64,000 bases of DNA from contig NZ_BDBB01000007.1 in the NCBI RefSeq assembly GCF_001612765.1, positions 124,001 to 188,000 on the forward strand, in the 5' to 3' direction. Position 1 is the stretch's first letter, and each line of letters begins with the position of its first letter. This document shows, one piece after another, positions 30,216 to 45,149 of this stretch. The position numbers were made by a program, and so were the translations under genes. Source of the stretch: Nocardia arthritidis NBRC 100137. Its GTDB lineage: Bacteria; Actinomycetota; Actinomycetes; Mycobacteriales; Mycobacteriaceae. The notes beneath the pieces were generated by a model. It was given only the letters and a program-made list of their open reading frames with translations. It was not told the origin of the DNA and searched no databases.

Positions 30216-35248
<5,033 letters not shown>

Positions 35249-35339
35249 CGAACCTCCCGCATCCCGCGCGCCCGCCGCGCACACTCGGCGACCACCATCA
35301 CGACGCGCTCGTCGCGCGGCGCGACGGTGCGCGCACGCA

Positions 35340-37412
35340 TCAACTCTCCTGCGCCTGAATGGCGGTGATCGCCACGGTGTTGACGATGTCGGCCACCAGT
35401 GCGCCGCGCGACAGGTCGTTGACCGGTTTGCGCAGACCTTGCAGCACCGGTCCGATGGCGATCGCTCCCGCGCTGCGCTGCACCGCCTTGTAGGTGTTGT
35501 TGCCGGTATTGAGGTCGGGAAACACGAACACCGTCGCGCGGCCCGCCACTTCGGAATCGGGCAGCTTCGCGTCGGCGACGGTCGGTTCGATCGCCGCGTC
35601 GTATTGGATCGGGCCCTCCACCGGCAACTCCGGCGCGCGTTCACGCGCCAGCTTGGTCGCCACGCGCACCTTGTCCACGTCCGCGCCGCTGCCGGATTCG
35701 CCGGTCGAATACGACAGCATCGCGACCCGGGGTGCGATGCCGAAACGTTCGGCGGTCGCCGCTGAGGAGATCGCGATATCGGCCAGCTGTTGTGCCGTCG
35801 GGTCCGGCACGACCGCGCAGTCGCCGTAGGCGAGCACCCGGTCGGCCAGGCACATGAGGAACACGCTGGAGACGGTGGAGACCCCTTCCACCGTCTTGAT
35901 GATCTCCAGCGAGGGCCGGATGGTGTGCGCCGTGGTGTGCGCCGCGCCGGAGACCATGCCGTCGGCGATCCCCTTGTACACCATCATGGTGCCGAAATAC
36001 GAGATGTCGGCGACGGTCTCGCGGGCCCGCTCCACCGTCATCCCCTTGTGCTTGCGCAGTTCGGCGTACTCGGCGGCGAACTCGTCCAGGTAACCGGAGG
36101 TGCGCGGGTCGAGCACCTGCGCGGCGGAGATGTCCACCCCGAGCTCGGCGGCACGCGCGCGCACCGTCGTCTCGTCGCCCAGAATGACCAGGTCGGCGAT
36201 CTTGCGCTGCAACACCCGCCCCGCCGCGCGCAGGATGCGGTCGTCGTCGCCTTCGGGCAGCACGATGCGCTTGCGATCGGCTCGTGCGCGCTCGATGAGC
36301 TGGTATTCGAACATCTGCGGCGTGACCACCGGACTGGGCGGCACATCGATGCGCCGCAACAGTTCCCCGGCGTCCACGCGTTCCTCCATCAGCGCCAGCG
36401 CGGTGTCCACCTTGCGCGGGTTGCCCGCGGACATCCGGCCGCGGGTGCGGTAGGCGGCCCCTGCCGTGTCGTAGGTGCCGAGTTCGGTGGTGAGTATCGG
36501 CAGTTTGGGCTTGAGCCCGGTCATCAACCGCGCCACCGCGGGATGCGGCAGCAGGCCACCGTTCATGATGATGCCCGACAGCGACGGAAAGCCCTCCGCC
36601 TCGTGCGCGTTCACGACGCTGAGCAGCACGTCCGACCGATCGCCCGGCGCGATCACCACCACGCCCTCGACCAGCCGTTCCAGGATGTGCTCCGCCGTCA
36701 TGCCGCCGACCATGATCTTCAGCGCCTCGCGGTGCAGCAATTCCGGATCACCGCTGTACATCTCGCCGCCGATGGCGGCGCACAGCTCGGCCATGGTGGG
36801 CGCGATCAACAGCGGGACCTCCGGCAGCGTCCAGGAGGGGACGCCGAAGCCGCGCAGCGCCGCGGCCACCTCGTCCAGCCGCTGCGGGTCGCAGCGATTG
36901 GCGATGACGGCGACCAGCTGCGCGTGCTCGTGGGCCAGCTCGGCCGCGCACAGGTCGGCCAACTGCTTCACCTCATCCGGGGTGCGTCCGGCGCCGCGCA
37001 CCACCAGTAGCACCGGTGCGCCCAGATTGACCGCGATCCTGGCGTTGAAGCGCAGTTCGCTCGGGCTGGCCACGTCGGTGTAGTCGCTGCCGACCACGAC
37101 CACCGCGTCGCACATCTTGGCGACCTCGTGGAAGCGCAGCACGATCTCGCTGATCGCCGCGTCCGGGTCGGCGTGCACCTGCTCGTAGGTGGTGCCGATC
37201 GCCTGCGCGTAGTCGATGTCCGCCGTGCTGTGCTCGAGCAGCAGTTCGACGATGTAGTCGGGCTCGGCGGTCGAGCGCGTGATCGGCCGGAACACGCCGA
37301 CCCGCGCGGTCGTCGCACACAGCATCTGCAGCATCCCGAGGGCCACCGTCGACTTGCCGGTGTCGCCCTCGGGAGAGGCGATGTATACGGCGGATAGAGC
37401 GTTGTCGGCCAT
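35340..37412 (-). CDS. pta: Phosphate acetyltransferase Pta, long form
   Basis: A 690-residue protein of the long Pta type. Residues 1-200 form a dethiobiotin-synthetase-like P-loop domain ([39 protein letters not shown]), followed by a DRTGG domain ([20 protein letters not shown]). Residues about 365-690 are the catalytic acetyl/butyryl transferase ([77 protein letters not shown]). It converts acetyl-CoA and phosphate to acetyl phosphate for AckA. The ATG at 37412 precedes the P-loop. Confidence 0.95.
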   Translation of the reverse strand: MADNALSAVYIASPEGDTGKSTVALGMLQMLCATTARVGVFRPITRSTAEPDYIVELLLEHSTADIDYAQAIGTTYEQVHADPDAAISEIVLRFHEVAKMCDAVVVVGSDYTDVASPSELRFNARIAVNLGAPVLLVVRGAGRTPDEVKQLADLCAAELAHEHAQLVAVIANRCDPQRLDEVAAALRGFGVPSWTLPEVPLLIAPTMAELCAAIGGEMYSGDPELLHREALKIMVGGMTAEHILERLVEGVVVIAPGDRSDVLLSVVNAHEAEGFPSLSGIIMNGGLLPHPAVARLMTGLKPKLPILTTELGTYDTAGAAYRTRGRMSAGNPRKVDTALALMEERVDAGELLRRIDVPPSPVVTPQMFEYQLIERARADRKRIVLPEGDDDRILRAAGRVLQRKIADLVILGDETTVRARAAELGVDISAAQVLDPRTSGYLDEFAAEYAELRKHKGMTVERARETVADISYFGTMMVYKGIADGMVSGAAHTTAHTIRPSLEIIKTVEGVSTVSSVFLMCLADRVLAYGDCAVVPDPTAQQLADIAISSAATAERFGIAPRVAMLSYSTGESGSGADVDKVRVATKLARERAPELPVEGPIQYDAAIEPTVADAKLPDSEVAGRATVFVFPDLNTGNNTYKAVQRSAGAIAIGPVLQGLRKPVNDLSRGALVADIVNTVAITAIQAQES

Positions 37413-37597
37413 GCCCGAGAGCTTAGTGAACCGAGGGCAACCGGACCGCGCCGCGCGACGGTGATCACTCGCCGGGCAAGCGAGCGCGGCCCGCCGTGTC
37501 GGCGTCCCGCAGCGGTGGCGTCGCCCTGCTCGGGCCAGGTTCGACGCGTCGGGGCACAAGCCGCCGTGGCCGGTTTCGGCCCCGCTATAGTCCGGGC

Positions 37598-38104
37598 ATG
37601 GCTGAGCAATTTCCGGATCGGCAGTGGGGTTCGCGCACCAACCTGTTCGCCCGCGCGGCAGGCAGATTCGCGGCCACCAAGCCCGGCTCGCGGCTGGTCC
37701 GCGCTCTCACCCCGCTGGACCGGGCGGTCCTGGAGCGCACCGGCGCCAAGTACACCGTGCTGGGCCCGATCGGCGCGCCGGTCATCCTGCTCACCACCAT
37801 CGGACGCAAATCCGGGCAGCCGCGCACCCAGCCGCTGCTCTACGTGCACGACGGCGACACACTCTACGTGATCGGCAGCAACTTCGGCCAGGCACACCAC
37901 CCCGCCTGGACCGCCAACCTCCTGGCGAACCCCGCCGCCACGGTAGCGATAGCCGGCGAACGCATCCCCGTGACCGCCACCCCCCTCGAAGACCCCGACA
38001 AAACCCGCATCTTCCAACGCTTCGTCGACATCACCGGCGCCTACGCCGCCTATCGCTCCCGCACCACCCGCGACCTCCGCATCTTCGCCCTCCGCCGGGC
38101 ATAA
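37598..38104 (+). CDS. Deazaflavin (F420)-dependent nitroreductase-family protein
   Basis: A 168-residue DDN/FDOR-A-type split-barrel protein. LLTTIGRKSGQPRTQPLLYV is the family signature strand pair, with YVIGSNFGQAHHPAWTANLL and VAIAGERIPVTATPL after it. Members use reduced F420 to reduce quinones or other acceptors. It sits between pta and fgd, and fgd produces F420H2, so supply and use of the cofactor are neighbours. The last 100 bases of the gene have an unusually C-rich codon pattern. Start at the ATG at 37598. Confidence 0.88.
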   Translation: MAEQFPDRQWGSRTNLFARAAGRFAATKPGSRLVRALTPLDRAVLERTGAKYTVLGPIGAPVILLTTIGRKSGQPRTQPLLYVHDGDTLYVIGSNFGQAHHPAWTANLLANPAATVAIAGERIPVTATPLEDPDKTRIFQRFVDITGAYAAYRSRTTRDLRIFALRRA

Positions 38105-38112
38105 CGCCGCGA

Positions 38113-38163
38113 GTGGCACACCACTGCGGCATCGGCCGAGGGGCCTCCGGCGTGGTGTGCCAC
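38113..38163. repeat. Inverted repeat with CGCGAGTGGCACA core (copy 2)
   Basis: GTGGCACACCAC (38113-38124) pairs with GTGGTGTGCCAC (38152-38163), with two further pairs beyond a mismatch. The preceding GCGA makes the shared core GCGAGTGGCA, also present at 23946-23955. It lies between the convergent F420-oxidoreductase and fgd genes and may terminate both. Confidence 0.65.
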
Positions 38164-38172
38164 GCGTGAACG

Positions 38173-39183
38173 TCAGGCGAGGGCGCGCAGGCGGGGGGCG
38201 AGGTCGCGCTGGAAGAGGTCCAGGAAACGACGCTGGTCGTGGCCGGGGGCGTGGAAGACCAAGTGGTTGAGGCCGGCGTCGAGGTAGGGCTTGATCTGGG
38301 CGACCGCCTCGTCGGGGTCGCTCGCGACGATCCAGCGCTTGGCGATCTGTTCGATGGGCAGCGCGTCGGCGGCGGCCTCCATCTCGATCGGGTCGGTGAT
38401 GCTGTGCTTCTGCTCCGCGGTGAGCGAGAGCGGGGCCCAGAACCGGGTGTTCTCCCTGGCCAGTTCGGGATCGGTGTCGTAGGACAGCTTGATCTCGATC
38501 ATCCGGTCGATGACCTCCACGCTGCGCCCGGCCTTCGCGGCGCCCTCGGCGACGGCGGGCATCAACTTCTCGGTGTAGAGATCCATGCCCTTGCCCGACG
38601 TGCAGATGAAGCCGTCGCCCGCGCGTCCGGCGTACCGCGCGACCAACGGGCCGCCGGCGGCGATGTAGATCGGGATGCCGCCCTTGGGCACATCGTAGAT
38701 GGAGGCGCCGACGGTCTTGTAGTACTCGCCGTCGTAATCGACGCGGTCGCCGGTCCACAGTGCGCGCATCAGGTCGACGGCCTCGCGCAGCCGCGCGAAA
38801 CGCTCCTTGAACTCGGGCCATTCGCCGGTGTATCCGGTGGCGATCTCGTTGAGCGCCTCGCCGGTGCCGACCCCGAGCATGACGCGATCCGGGTACAGAC
38901 AGCCCAGAGTGGCGAAGGACTGCGCGATCACCGCGGGGTTGTAGCGGAAGGTAGGGGTGAGCACCGAGGTGCCGAGCTGGATGCGCTGGGTGCGCTCCCC
39001 GACCGCGGCCAACCAGGCCAGCGAGAAGGGCGCGTGCCCGCCTTTGTGCCGCCAGGGCTGGAAATGGTCGCTCACCGTGGCGCTGTCCAAGCCGTGTTGC
39101 TCGGCCAGTACCGCGATCTCGACGAGTTCACGGGGGCCGAACTGCTCCGCCGATGCCTTGTATCCGAGCTTGAGTCCGCTCAT
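38173..39183 (-). CDS. fgd: F420-dependent glucose-6-phosphate dehydrogenase
   Basis: A 336-residue luciferase-like TIM-barrel enzyme, the same length as mycobacterial FGD1. [19 protein letters not shown], the F420-binding [31 protein letters not shown] and [16 protein letters not shown] are family hallmarks, with the phosphate-binding Lys/Arg region in [16 protein letters not shown]. It oxidises glucose-6-phosphate to 6-phosphogluconolactone and yields F420H2. Start at the ATG at 39183 ([14 protein letters not shown]). Convergent with the F420-dependent oxidoreductase gene. Confidence 0.95.
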   Translation of the reverse strand: MSGLKLGYKASAEQFGPRELVEIAVLAEQHGLDSATVSDHFQPWRHKGGHAPFSLAWLAAVGERTQRIQLGTSVLTPTFRYNPAVIAQSFATLGCLYPDRVMLGVGTGEALNEIATGYTGEWPEFKERFARLREAVDLMRALWTGDRVDYDGEYYKTVGASIYDVPKGGIPIYIAAGGPLVARYAGRAGDGFICTSGKGMDLYTEKLMPAVAEGAAKAGRSVEVIDRMIEIKLSYDTDPELARENTRFWAPLSLTAEQKHSITDPIEMEAAADALPIEQIAKRWIVASDPDEAVAQIKPYLDAGLNHLVFHAPGHDQRRFLDLFQRDLAPRLRALA

Positions 39184-39332
39184 CTGCCACGCTCCTCGCG
39201 TTTCGTTTCGCCGCCATCGCGATCCGTTCTCGACAGTAGTCAACGCTGCCGCCTCCGCGCCGACGGCCTGGCGCGGATGATCTGCACAGCCTGCCGCTCA
39301 TAGCCGTTCCGGTCGCGGGGCGATAGCGGATA

Positions 39333-40139
39333 ATGGCCCGCGTGACCACAGACGAGCCGATCCTGTCCTACTTGACCGATATGGACGGCGTGCTGGTGCA
39401 CGAGGACCATCTCATCCCCGGCGCCGACAAGTTCCTCGCCGAACTGCGCGCCAACGACACACCGTTCCTGGTGCTGACCAACAACTCGATCCGCACGCCG
39501 CGCGATCTGCAGGCGCGGCTTCGGCACACCGGGCTCGACATCCCGGAAGAAGCGATCTGGACCTCCGCGCTGGCCACCGCCACCTTCCTCAACGAACAGC
39601 GGCCCAACGGCACCGCGTACGTGGTGGGCGAATCCGGGCTCACCACCGCCTTGCACGAGATCGGCTACGTGCTGACCGACAGCGATCCGGACTATGTCGT
39701 GCTCGGTGAGACCCGCACGTACTCCTTCGAGGCGATCACCACCGCGATCCGGCTGGTCGAGCGAGGCGCCCGCTTCATCGCGACCAATCCGGACCCGACC
39801 GGCCCGTCCAGGGACGGCTCGCTGCCCGCGACCGGCTCGGTGGCCGCGCTGATCACCCGCGCCACCGGCCGCGACCCGTATTACGTCGGCAAGCCGAACC
39901 CGCTGATGATGCGCTCCGCGCTGCGTCGCATCGGCGCCCATTCCCAGTCGACGGTGATGATCGGCGACCGGATGGACACCGACGTCATCTCCGGCTTGGA
40001 GGCGGGCATGCGCACCATCCTGGTCACTTCCGGCATCTCCACCCGCGCGTCCTTCGAGGCCTTCCCCTACCGCCCCACGATGGTGGTGGACTCCGTCGCC
40101 GACCTGATCGGGAAGACCGGGTCCCCGTTCACGGATTGA
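39333..40139 (+). CDS. HAD-IIA (NagD-like) phosphatase
   Basis: A 268-residue HAD hydrolase. Motif I is YLTDMDGVLVHEDHL with both catalytic Asp, motif II VLTNNSIRTPRDL, and motif III/IV GKPNPLMMRSAL and MIGDRMDTDVISGLEAG. The insertion of the cap domain between II and III is the IIA type, as in NagD and 4-nitrophenyl/sugar phosphatases. The start is the ATG at 39333; a GTG three codons later is also possible. Its last 11 bases overlap the convergent MarR gene. Confidence 0.9.
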   Translation: MARVTTDEPILSYLTDMDGVLVHEDHLIPGADKFLAELRANDTPFLVLTNNSIRTPRDLQARLRHTGLDIPEEAIWTSALATATFLNEQRPNGTAYVVGESGLTTALHEIGYVLTDSDPDYVVLGETRTYSFEAITTAIRLVERGARFIATNPDPTGPSRDGSLPATGSVAALITRATGRDPYYVGKPNPLMMRSALRRIGAHSQSTVMIGDRMDTDVISGLEAGMRTILVTSGISTRASFEAFPYRPTMVVDSVADLIGKTGSPFTD

Positions 40140-40599
40140 GCGGTGCGTCCTGGTCGCCATCCGTGGTGATCGCGTCCACGGCGGCGGACAACGCGGTGAG
40201 CACCTCGACCGTGCGGGCGAGCTGCTCGTGGCCGAGCTCGTCCACGAGCCGTTCGGCCATCATCTTGTGCTGCGGGTTGATGCGGCGTACCGCGGCCAGA
40301 CCCGCGTCGGTGATGGCGACGAGTTTCGCGCGACGGTGCGCGGGATTGGGACGGTATTCGGCCAGTCCCTTGTCCACCAACAGATCCGCGATGCGCTGGA
40401 CGCTCTGCCGGGTGATGCCCATTTCGCGGGCGATGCCCGCGACAGGCAGCGGCGCGCGCGTCACCGCACCGAGCACCTGCCACCAAGCGGCGGTCAGACC
40501 CGCCGGTCGGGCCAGTTGCTCGGCCACCGCGAGGAACTGACCGTTCAGGCGGAACGACGTGATCGCCGCCGTGGCGAACAACTCCTGTTCAGGGGTCAT
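40129..40599 (-). CDS. MarR-family transcriptional regulator
   Basis: A 156-residue winged-HTH protein: WWQVLGAVTRAPLPVAGIAR, EMGITRQSVQRIADLLVDKG as the DNA-binding helices, and LAEYRPNPAHRRAKLVAITD as the wing. It lies 50 bases downstream of the PfpI-like gene on the same strand, so is probably co-transcribed. The large duplicated palindrome at 41279-41314 upstream of that gene is the most likely binding site. Ligand unknown. Confidence 0.88.
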   Translation of the reverse strand: MTPEQELFATAAITSFRLNGQFLAVAEQLARPAGLTAAWWQVLGAVTRAPLPVAGIAREMGITRQSVQRIADLLVDKGLAEYRPNPAHRRAKLVAITDAGLAAVRRINPQHKMMAERLVDELGHEQLARTVEVLTALSAAVDAITTDGDQDAPLNP

Positions 40600-40649
40600 A
40601 CGGCACCTCCCGATGTCGGCGATCCGGCCGGATCACCGGCAATTCTCGC

Positions 40650-41273
40650 TTACGCGTGCTGCGCGTCGTACTCCGCGAGCACGGCCCAGCCGCCGGGATC
40701 GGCGTGTGCGAACAACCGGTACCAGCCGTCCAGCACATGCGGCTCGTACACGCCGAGCCTGCCGAGCACCTCGCGCGCGAATTCGAACGGCGCGCTCGCA
40801 CTGGCGGTGATCACGTCACCGTCGGTGACGGCCGGGGCCTCGACATAGTGGTCCGCGCCCGAATACCCGCTGTAGCGCAGGAATTCCGCGACATTGCTGG
40901 TGTGCTCGCGGTTGTCGAGCAGGCCGGCCTTGGCCAGGCCGAACGTCGCGCCGCAGATCGCGGCGACCGGCACGCCCCCGTCGAGGAATTCGCGCGCCTT
41001 GTGCGTGAACGGGTCCAGCTCCGGCCCTTCCCAGGTCTCCGCCCCCGGCAGGATCAGCATCGCGCTGTCGGCGGGCGTGAGATCGGCGAGCACGACGTCC
41101 GGCACGATGCGCATGCCGCCCATGGTGGTGATCGGCTCCGCGCTCGGGCCGACCGTTTTCACCTGCCACGTTCCGGGCTCCCGGTGCCAGCTCGGCTTGT
41201 TGATGTGCGCGGTGGCCGCGCCCACCTCCCAATCGGCGAGCGTGTCGTAAACGGCCATGTGCACTGTCTTCAT
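40650..41273 (-). CDS. DJ-1/PfpI-family glutamine-amidotransferase-like protein
   Basis: A 207-residue class I glutamine-amidotransferase-fold protein: VHMAVYDTLADWEVGAA, MLILPGAETWEG, and nucleophile elbow VAAICGATFGLAKAGLLDNR with the Cys. It resembles the YdeA/thiJ-like group. The ATG at 41273 (MKTVHMAVYD) was preferred over the one at 41279, because the second ATG is part of the operator palindrome. First gene of a probable two-gene operon with the MarR regulator. Possible roles are glyoxalase-type detoxification or proteolysis. Confidence 0.88.
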   Translation of the reverse strand: MKTVHMAVYDTLADWEVGAATAHINKPSWHREPGTWQVKTVGPSAEPITTMGGMRIVPDVVLADLTPADSAMLILPGAETWEGPELDPFTHKAREFLDGGVPVAAICGATFGLAKAGLLDNREHTSNVAEFLRYSGYSGADHYVEAPAVTDGDVITASASAPFEFAREVLGRLGVYEPHVLDGWYRLFAHADPGGWAVLAEYDAQHA

Positions 41274-41278
41274 AAGCA

Positions 41279-41314
41279 TGACAGTATGCTGTCATTTTTG
41301 ACAGCATACTGTCA
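41279..41314. promoter_or_regulatory. Duplicated MarR operator
   Basis: TGACAGTATGCTGTCA (41279-41294), then TTTT, then TGACAGCATACTGTCA (41299-41314). The two 16-base units are exact reverse complements of each other, and each is itself a TGACAG-N4-CTGTCA type inverted repeat (second unit TGACAG-N4-CTGTCA). It overlaps an ATG at 41279 and covers the divergent promoter region of the PfpI-MarR operon and the RpiB-like gene. Confidence 0.8.
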
Positions 41315-41361
41315 ATATAGAGAGCGAACTCTCTCGATGGATCGGCAACTACGCTGGGAGC

Positions 41362-41814
41362 ATGCGGATCTCGGTGGCGGCGGACGAGCGGGTCGGAGTG
41401 GCCCAGGAACTGATCGACGAGCTGGGCAAGCGCGGTCACGAGATCGTGCCGCACGGCGCGCTGTGCGACACCGAACGCGACGACTGGGCATGGGCCAGCG
41501 AAGCGGCGGCCCGGGACGTCGCGTCCGGCGAGGCGGACCAGGCGATCGTCTGCTGCTGGACCGGCACCGGCGCCTCGATCGCGGCCAATAAGGTCCCCGG
41601 CGTGCGCGCCGCGCTCTGCGCCGACGCTTCGACCGCGGCGGGCGCCCGCACCTGGAACGACGCCAACGTCCTCGCCCTGAGCCTGCGTTCGACCTCCAGC
41701 GCCGAACTCCGGGAGATCCTCGACGCCTGGTTCACCACCGAACCGAGTTCGTCCCCGGACGACCAGGCGAACATCACCCATCTCGCCGACATCGAACGCG
41801 CCGCCGACGCCTGA
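41362..41814 (+). CDS. RpiB/LacA/LacB-family sugar-phosphate isomerase
   Basis: A 150-residue Rossmann-like protein: ISVAADERVGVAQELIDELG, VASGEADQAIVCCWTGTGAS and IAANKVPGVRAALCADASTA, which match the RpiB/LacAB pattern, including the Cys before the TGTG phosphate loop. The usual CGTG is CWTG here, so substrate range is uncertain. It is divergent from PfpI-MarR across the duplicated MarR operator and may share its control. Start ATG at 41362. Confidence 0.85.
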   Translation: MRISVAADERVGVAQELIDELGKRGHEIVPHGALCDTERDDWAWASEAAARDVASGEADQAIVCCWTGTGASIAANKVPGVRAALCADASTAAGARTWNDANVLALSLRSTSSAELREILDAWFTTEPSSSPDDQANITHLADIERAADA

Positions 41815-41911
41815 GGAAGCCTCCGTGCGCTCCGCGTGGCGCACGGCGTCGAGAGCGAGTGCGCAGCCTCCCGCCCGCGACGGCGAGGAAACCCGGCGAT
41901 ACGGTCGAGGC

Positions 41912-43447
41912 ATGTCCGTGCAGAGCGCCGGTGGCACGTTCGGGAACTATTCCCTCGAACGCTTGCTGGGTCGTGGCGGCATGGGTGAGGTGTGGCTGGC
42001 GCACGACAGCGCCGGGCATGCCCTCGCATTGAAAGTGCTGTCCGCGGCATATACCGCCGATTCACTCTATCGGCAGCGCTTCGAGCGGGAGGCGCGGCTG
42101 GGAACCCGTGCCCGCAACCCGCACATCGTGCCCATCCACGCGTTCGGCGAGGTCGACGGTCATCTGTTCCTGGAGATGGCCTACATCGAGGGCGTCGACC
42201 TCGGCACGCGGCTGAGATCGGGCGCGCTGCGGCCGGATCGGGCCGTGGACGTCATCGCCCAGGCCGCCGAGGCGCTCGATGCCGCCCACGCGGCCGGACT
42301 CGTGCACCGCGATGTGAAGCCGGGCAATATCCTCCTGCACACCAGCGGTTTCGTGTATCTGATCGACTTCGGTATCGCCCGCGCCGTCGACGGCACCGCG
42401 CTCACCGCCACCGGGCTGGTGGTCGGCACGCTCGGCTACATGGCGCCGGAGCGATTCACCGGCGCCGCCGTCGATGCCCGGTCCGATGTCTATTCGCTGG
42501 CCTGCGTGCTCTACGAGTCCCTGACCGGAAAGCCGCCCTATGGTGCGGGCGATCCGGCACAGCAGATGCGGGCCCACCTCATGACCGAACCGCCGCGCGC
42601 CTCGCTGGCCGCCCGTGACGTCCCGCCCGCACTCGACGCCGTCATCGCCCGGGGAATGGCCAAAGAGCCGGACGCGCGCTACCGCAGCGCTGGACAATTC
42701 GCCGCGGCGGCGTCGGCGGCCCTTATCCGGTCCGCGTCCGCGCGACCGACCCCGCCGGTCGCACCTGCTGCGGCACCGGCAGGCCGCACGTCCACCCGGA
42801 TCATGACTTCCGCCATCCCGGCGCGGCCGACGCCCGAGGCCGGTTCACCCACTCCGGCCGGGCAACTCGCTCGCCGACGCGAGCGCCGGTGGCTGCCCGT
42901 CGCCGCCGGGGTGGTGCTCGTCGCGGTGGCAGCGCTGTGGCTTGTCGGCCGCAGCATCGACATCGGGTCCGCACCCGTCGCGGGCCCGACAACCACCGAG
43001 GCCGCCACGCCGGCCGATACTTCGCTGCCGCCGAGCGACGGGCTACCCGGGCCGGGGCCTGCGGTGCGCGACGGTAACCTCGCTTTCGCCGTGATCGATG
43101 TGCGCGCCACCGACCCGGCGAACACCGGCGATTCCCACACGGTCGTGACGCTGACGGTCACCAATGTGTCCGGCGACGAACAAGTTCTCGCCGTCGCCGA
43201 TCAACGGCTGGTCACCACTGGCGGCCGCTCCGTCGCACCCGACGCGGCGGTCACCGCGGAACTCAATTCGCCCGGCGAGGACTTCACGCGGATCGCCGGT
43301 GGCCGCGTCAGCACCGTCCGGCTGGCCTTCGACCTGCCCGGCAAGAACAAGAACGGCAAGAAGAACGACAAGAAGGACGAGGCACCGAGTCATCTGGTCC
43401 TGCACGGCGCACCGTCCTCACCCGGCGTCACCGTGCCGATCGGCTGA
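41912..43447 (+). CDS. Membrane-anchored Ser/Thr protein kinase
   Basis: A 511-residue STPK. The kinase domain (about 12-270) has GRGGMGEVWLAHD, Lys41 in LALKVLS, Asp134 in VHRDVKPGN, Asp152 in IDFGIAR, and GTLGYMAPERF. A Pro/Ala-rich linker leads to one transmembrane helix (about 328-346, LPVAAGVVLVAVAALWLVG) and an extracellular domain (NLAFAVIDVRATDPANTG, VVTLTVTNVSGDEQVL) of DUF4352 type. A Lys/Asn-rich patch (KNKNGKKNDKKDE) lies near the end. It is not adjacent to phosphatase or cell-division genes; the ligand is unknown. Confidence 0.92.
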   Translation: MSVQSAGGTFGNYSLERLLGRGGMGEVWLAHDSAGHALALKVLSAAYTADSLYRQRFEREARLGTRARNPHIVPIHAFGEVDGHLFLEMAYIEGVDLGTRLRSGALRPDRAVDVIAQAAEALDAAHAAGLVHRDVKPGNILLHTSGFVYLIDFGIARAVDGTALTATGLVVGTLGYMAPERFTGAAVDARSDVYSLACVLYESLTGKPPYGAGDPAQQMRAHLMTEPPRASLAARDVPPALDAVIARGMAKEPDARYRSAGQFAAAASAALIRSASARPTPPVAPAAAPAGRTSTRIMTSAIPARPTPEAGSPTPAGQLARRRERRWLPVAAGVVLVAVAALWLVGRSIDIGSAPVAGPTTTEAATPADTSLPPSDGLPGPGPAVRDGNLAFAVIDVRATDPANTGDSHTVVTLTVTNVSGDEQVLAVADQRLVTTGGRSVAPDAAVTAELNSPGEDFTRIAGGRVSTVRLAFDLPGKNKNGKKNDKKDEAPSHLVLHGAPSSPGVTVPIG

Positions 43448-43470
43448 CCGATCGCGCGACGGTTCGCGGC

Positions 43471-44685
43471 TCAGGAGAGGGCGGTGTCCAAGTCGGCGAG
43501 GAGGTCTTCGACGTCTTCCAGCCCCACCGAGATACGCACGACGCCGTCGGTCAGGCCGATGGTGGCCCGGCCTTCGGGACCCATGGCGCGGTGGGTCGTG
43601 GTGGCCGGGTGCGTGATCAGGGTCTTCGCGTCACCGAGGTTGTTGGAGATGTCGACGATGCGCAACCGGTTGAGGACTTCGAAAGCGCGCTTCTTCGCCT
43701 CGTTCTCGGGTGCGCTCAGCTCGAAGGTGATCACGGTGCCGCCCGCGCTCATCTGACTGGTGGCCAGCGCGTACTGCGGATGAGATTCCAGGAACGGGTA
43801 GCGCACCCAGCTCACCGCCGGGTTGCTCTCCAGGAAACGGGCGATGCGCAGGGCGGACTCCGCCGAGTGACGTACCCGAAGCGGCATCGTCTCCAGGCCC
43901 TTGAGCAGCGTCCAGGCGTTGAACGGGCTCAGCGCCGGACCGGTATGGCGCATCAGCGTTTTCACCGGGCCGTCGATGTAGTCCTGGGCGCCGAGGATCG
44001 CGCCGCCGAGCACCCGGCCCTGCCCATCGATGTGCTTGGTGCCCGAGTAGACCACCACGTCGGCGCCGAGTTCGAAGCCACGTTGCAGCAGCGGAGTGGC
44101 GAACACGTTGTCCAGCACCACTTTCGCGCCCGCCGCGTGCGCCAGCTCGGTCACCCGGCGCACGTCGACCAAGGTCTGCATCGGATTGGCGGGCGTCTCG
44201 AAGAACACCGCCTGGGTGGGCACCGACAGCGCCTGCTCCCACTGGTCGAGATCCTCGCCGTCGACGAAGACGGTCTCCACGCCCCAGCGCGGCAGGATCT
44301 CGTTGCACACCACGAAGCACGAGCCGAACAGGCTGCGCGCGGCGACGAGCCGGTCGCCCGCCTTCAGCAGCGCGCCCAGGGCGGTGAACACCGCGGACAT
44401 GCCGCTCGCGGTGGCGAAGCACGCCTCGGCGCCGTCGATCAGGCGCATCCGCTCCTCGAACATGGCCACCGTGGGGTTGCCGTAGCGGGAGTAGACGAAG
44501 TGCTCGACCTCGCCGGTGAACGCGGCCTCGGCAGCCTCGGCGCTCTCGTAGACGAAGCCGGAGGTCAGATAGAGCGCCTCGGCGGTCTCCTCGAAACCGG
44601 AGCGCCGCAGCCCGCCGCGCACGCCCAGCGTCGCGGGACCGACGCCGTCGGGCAGCGGCTTGTCGAACGCGCCGCCGGTGATCAC
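43471..44685 (-). CDS. metZ: O-succinylhomoserine sulfhydrylase MetZ
   Basis: A 404-residue PLP enzyme of the Cys/Met metabolism family. ALYLTSGFVYESAEAAEA, YSRYGNPTVAMFEERMR, the PLP-binding VVLDNVFATPLLQ and the Schiff-base Lys in YSGTKHIDGQGRVLGG are present. It forms homocysteine from O-succinylhomoserine and sulfide. ATG overlaps the stop of the rhodanese gene (ATGA), and both are downstream of a SAM-IV riboswitch, so SAM represses this sulfur step. Synteny with Rv0391. Confidence 0.95.
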   Translation of the reverse strand: MITGGAFDKPLPDGVGPATLGVRGGLRRSGFEETAEALYLTSGFVYESAEAAEAAFTGEVEHFVYSRYGNPTVAMFEERMRLIDGAEACFATASGMSAVFTALGALLKAGDRLVAARSLFGSCFVVCNEILPRWGVETVFVDGEDLDQWEQALSVPTQAVFFETPANPMQTLVDVRRVTELAHAAGAKVVLDNVFATPLLQRGFELGADVVVYSGTKHIDGQGRVLGGAILGAQDYIDGPVKTLMRHTGPALSPFNAWTLLKGLETMPLRVRHSAESALRIARFLESNPAVSWVRYPFLESHPQYALATSQMSAGGTVITFELSAPENEAKKRAFEVLNRLRIVDISNNLGDAKTLITHPATTTHRAMGPEGRATIGLTDGVVRISVGLEDVEDLLADLDTALS

Positions 44686-45098
44686 GACTGCCGCCAGGGC
44701 AATCCGAGGGCACGCCAGCCCGCGCCGCCGCGATGACCGAATTCGTCGAGTGGGCCTTCGAAGCCCTCGAGCACGTTGTAAGAGGTGCGGTAACCCGCCG
44801 AGGTGGCGGCGATCGCCGCACCGATCGAACGCTGACCGGAGCGACAGAGGAAGACGACGGGAGCCTCGGGATCATGGCCGTCGAGTGCCTGCTTCAACTG
44901 CTCGACGAACGTCTCGTTACGCGCGCCCGTGGCATCGACCCACTCGATCAGCACGGTCGGCCGTTCGATCGGACTGGTGTCGGGGACCCCGACGAACTTC
45001 CATTCCGCTTCCGTCCGCACGTCCACGAGGACGGCCTCGGGATCGTCCCGCAGCAGCTCCCAAGCCTGCTGTGGGGTGATGTCACCGGCATAACTCAT
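44682..45098 (-). CDS. Single-domain rhodanese
   Basis: A 138-residue rhodanese: AWELLRDDPEAVLVDVRTEA and the active-site loop VVFLCRSGQRSIGAA with the catalytic Cys. It probably carries sulfane sulfur and is coupled to metZ (ATGA overlap), suggesting delivery of sulfur to homocysteine formation. GGAGG lies six bases before the ATG at 45098. The SAM-IV element is in its leader. Confidence 0.92.
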   Translation of the reverse strand: MSYAGDITPQQAWELLRDDPEAVLVDVRTEAEWKFVGVPDTSPIERPTVLIEWVDATGARNETFVEQLKQALDGHDPEAPVVFLCRSGQRSIGAAIAATSAGYRTSYNVLEGFEGPLDEFGHRGGAGWRALGLPWRQS

Positions 45099-45149
45099 GT
45101 GCACCTCCTGCGAATCCGCACTTGCCGCGCCCGGGACCAGGGCGCCGCC

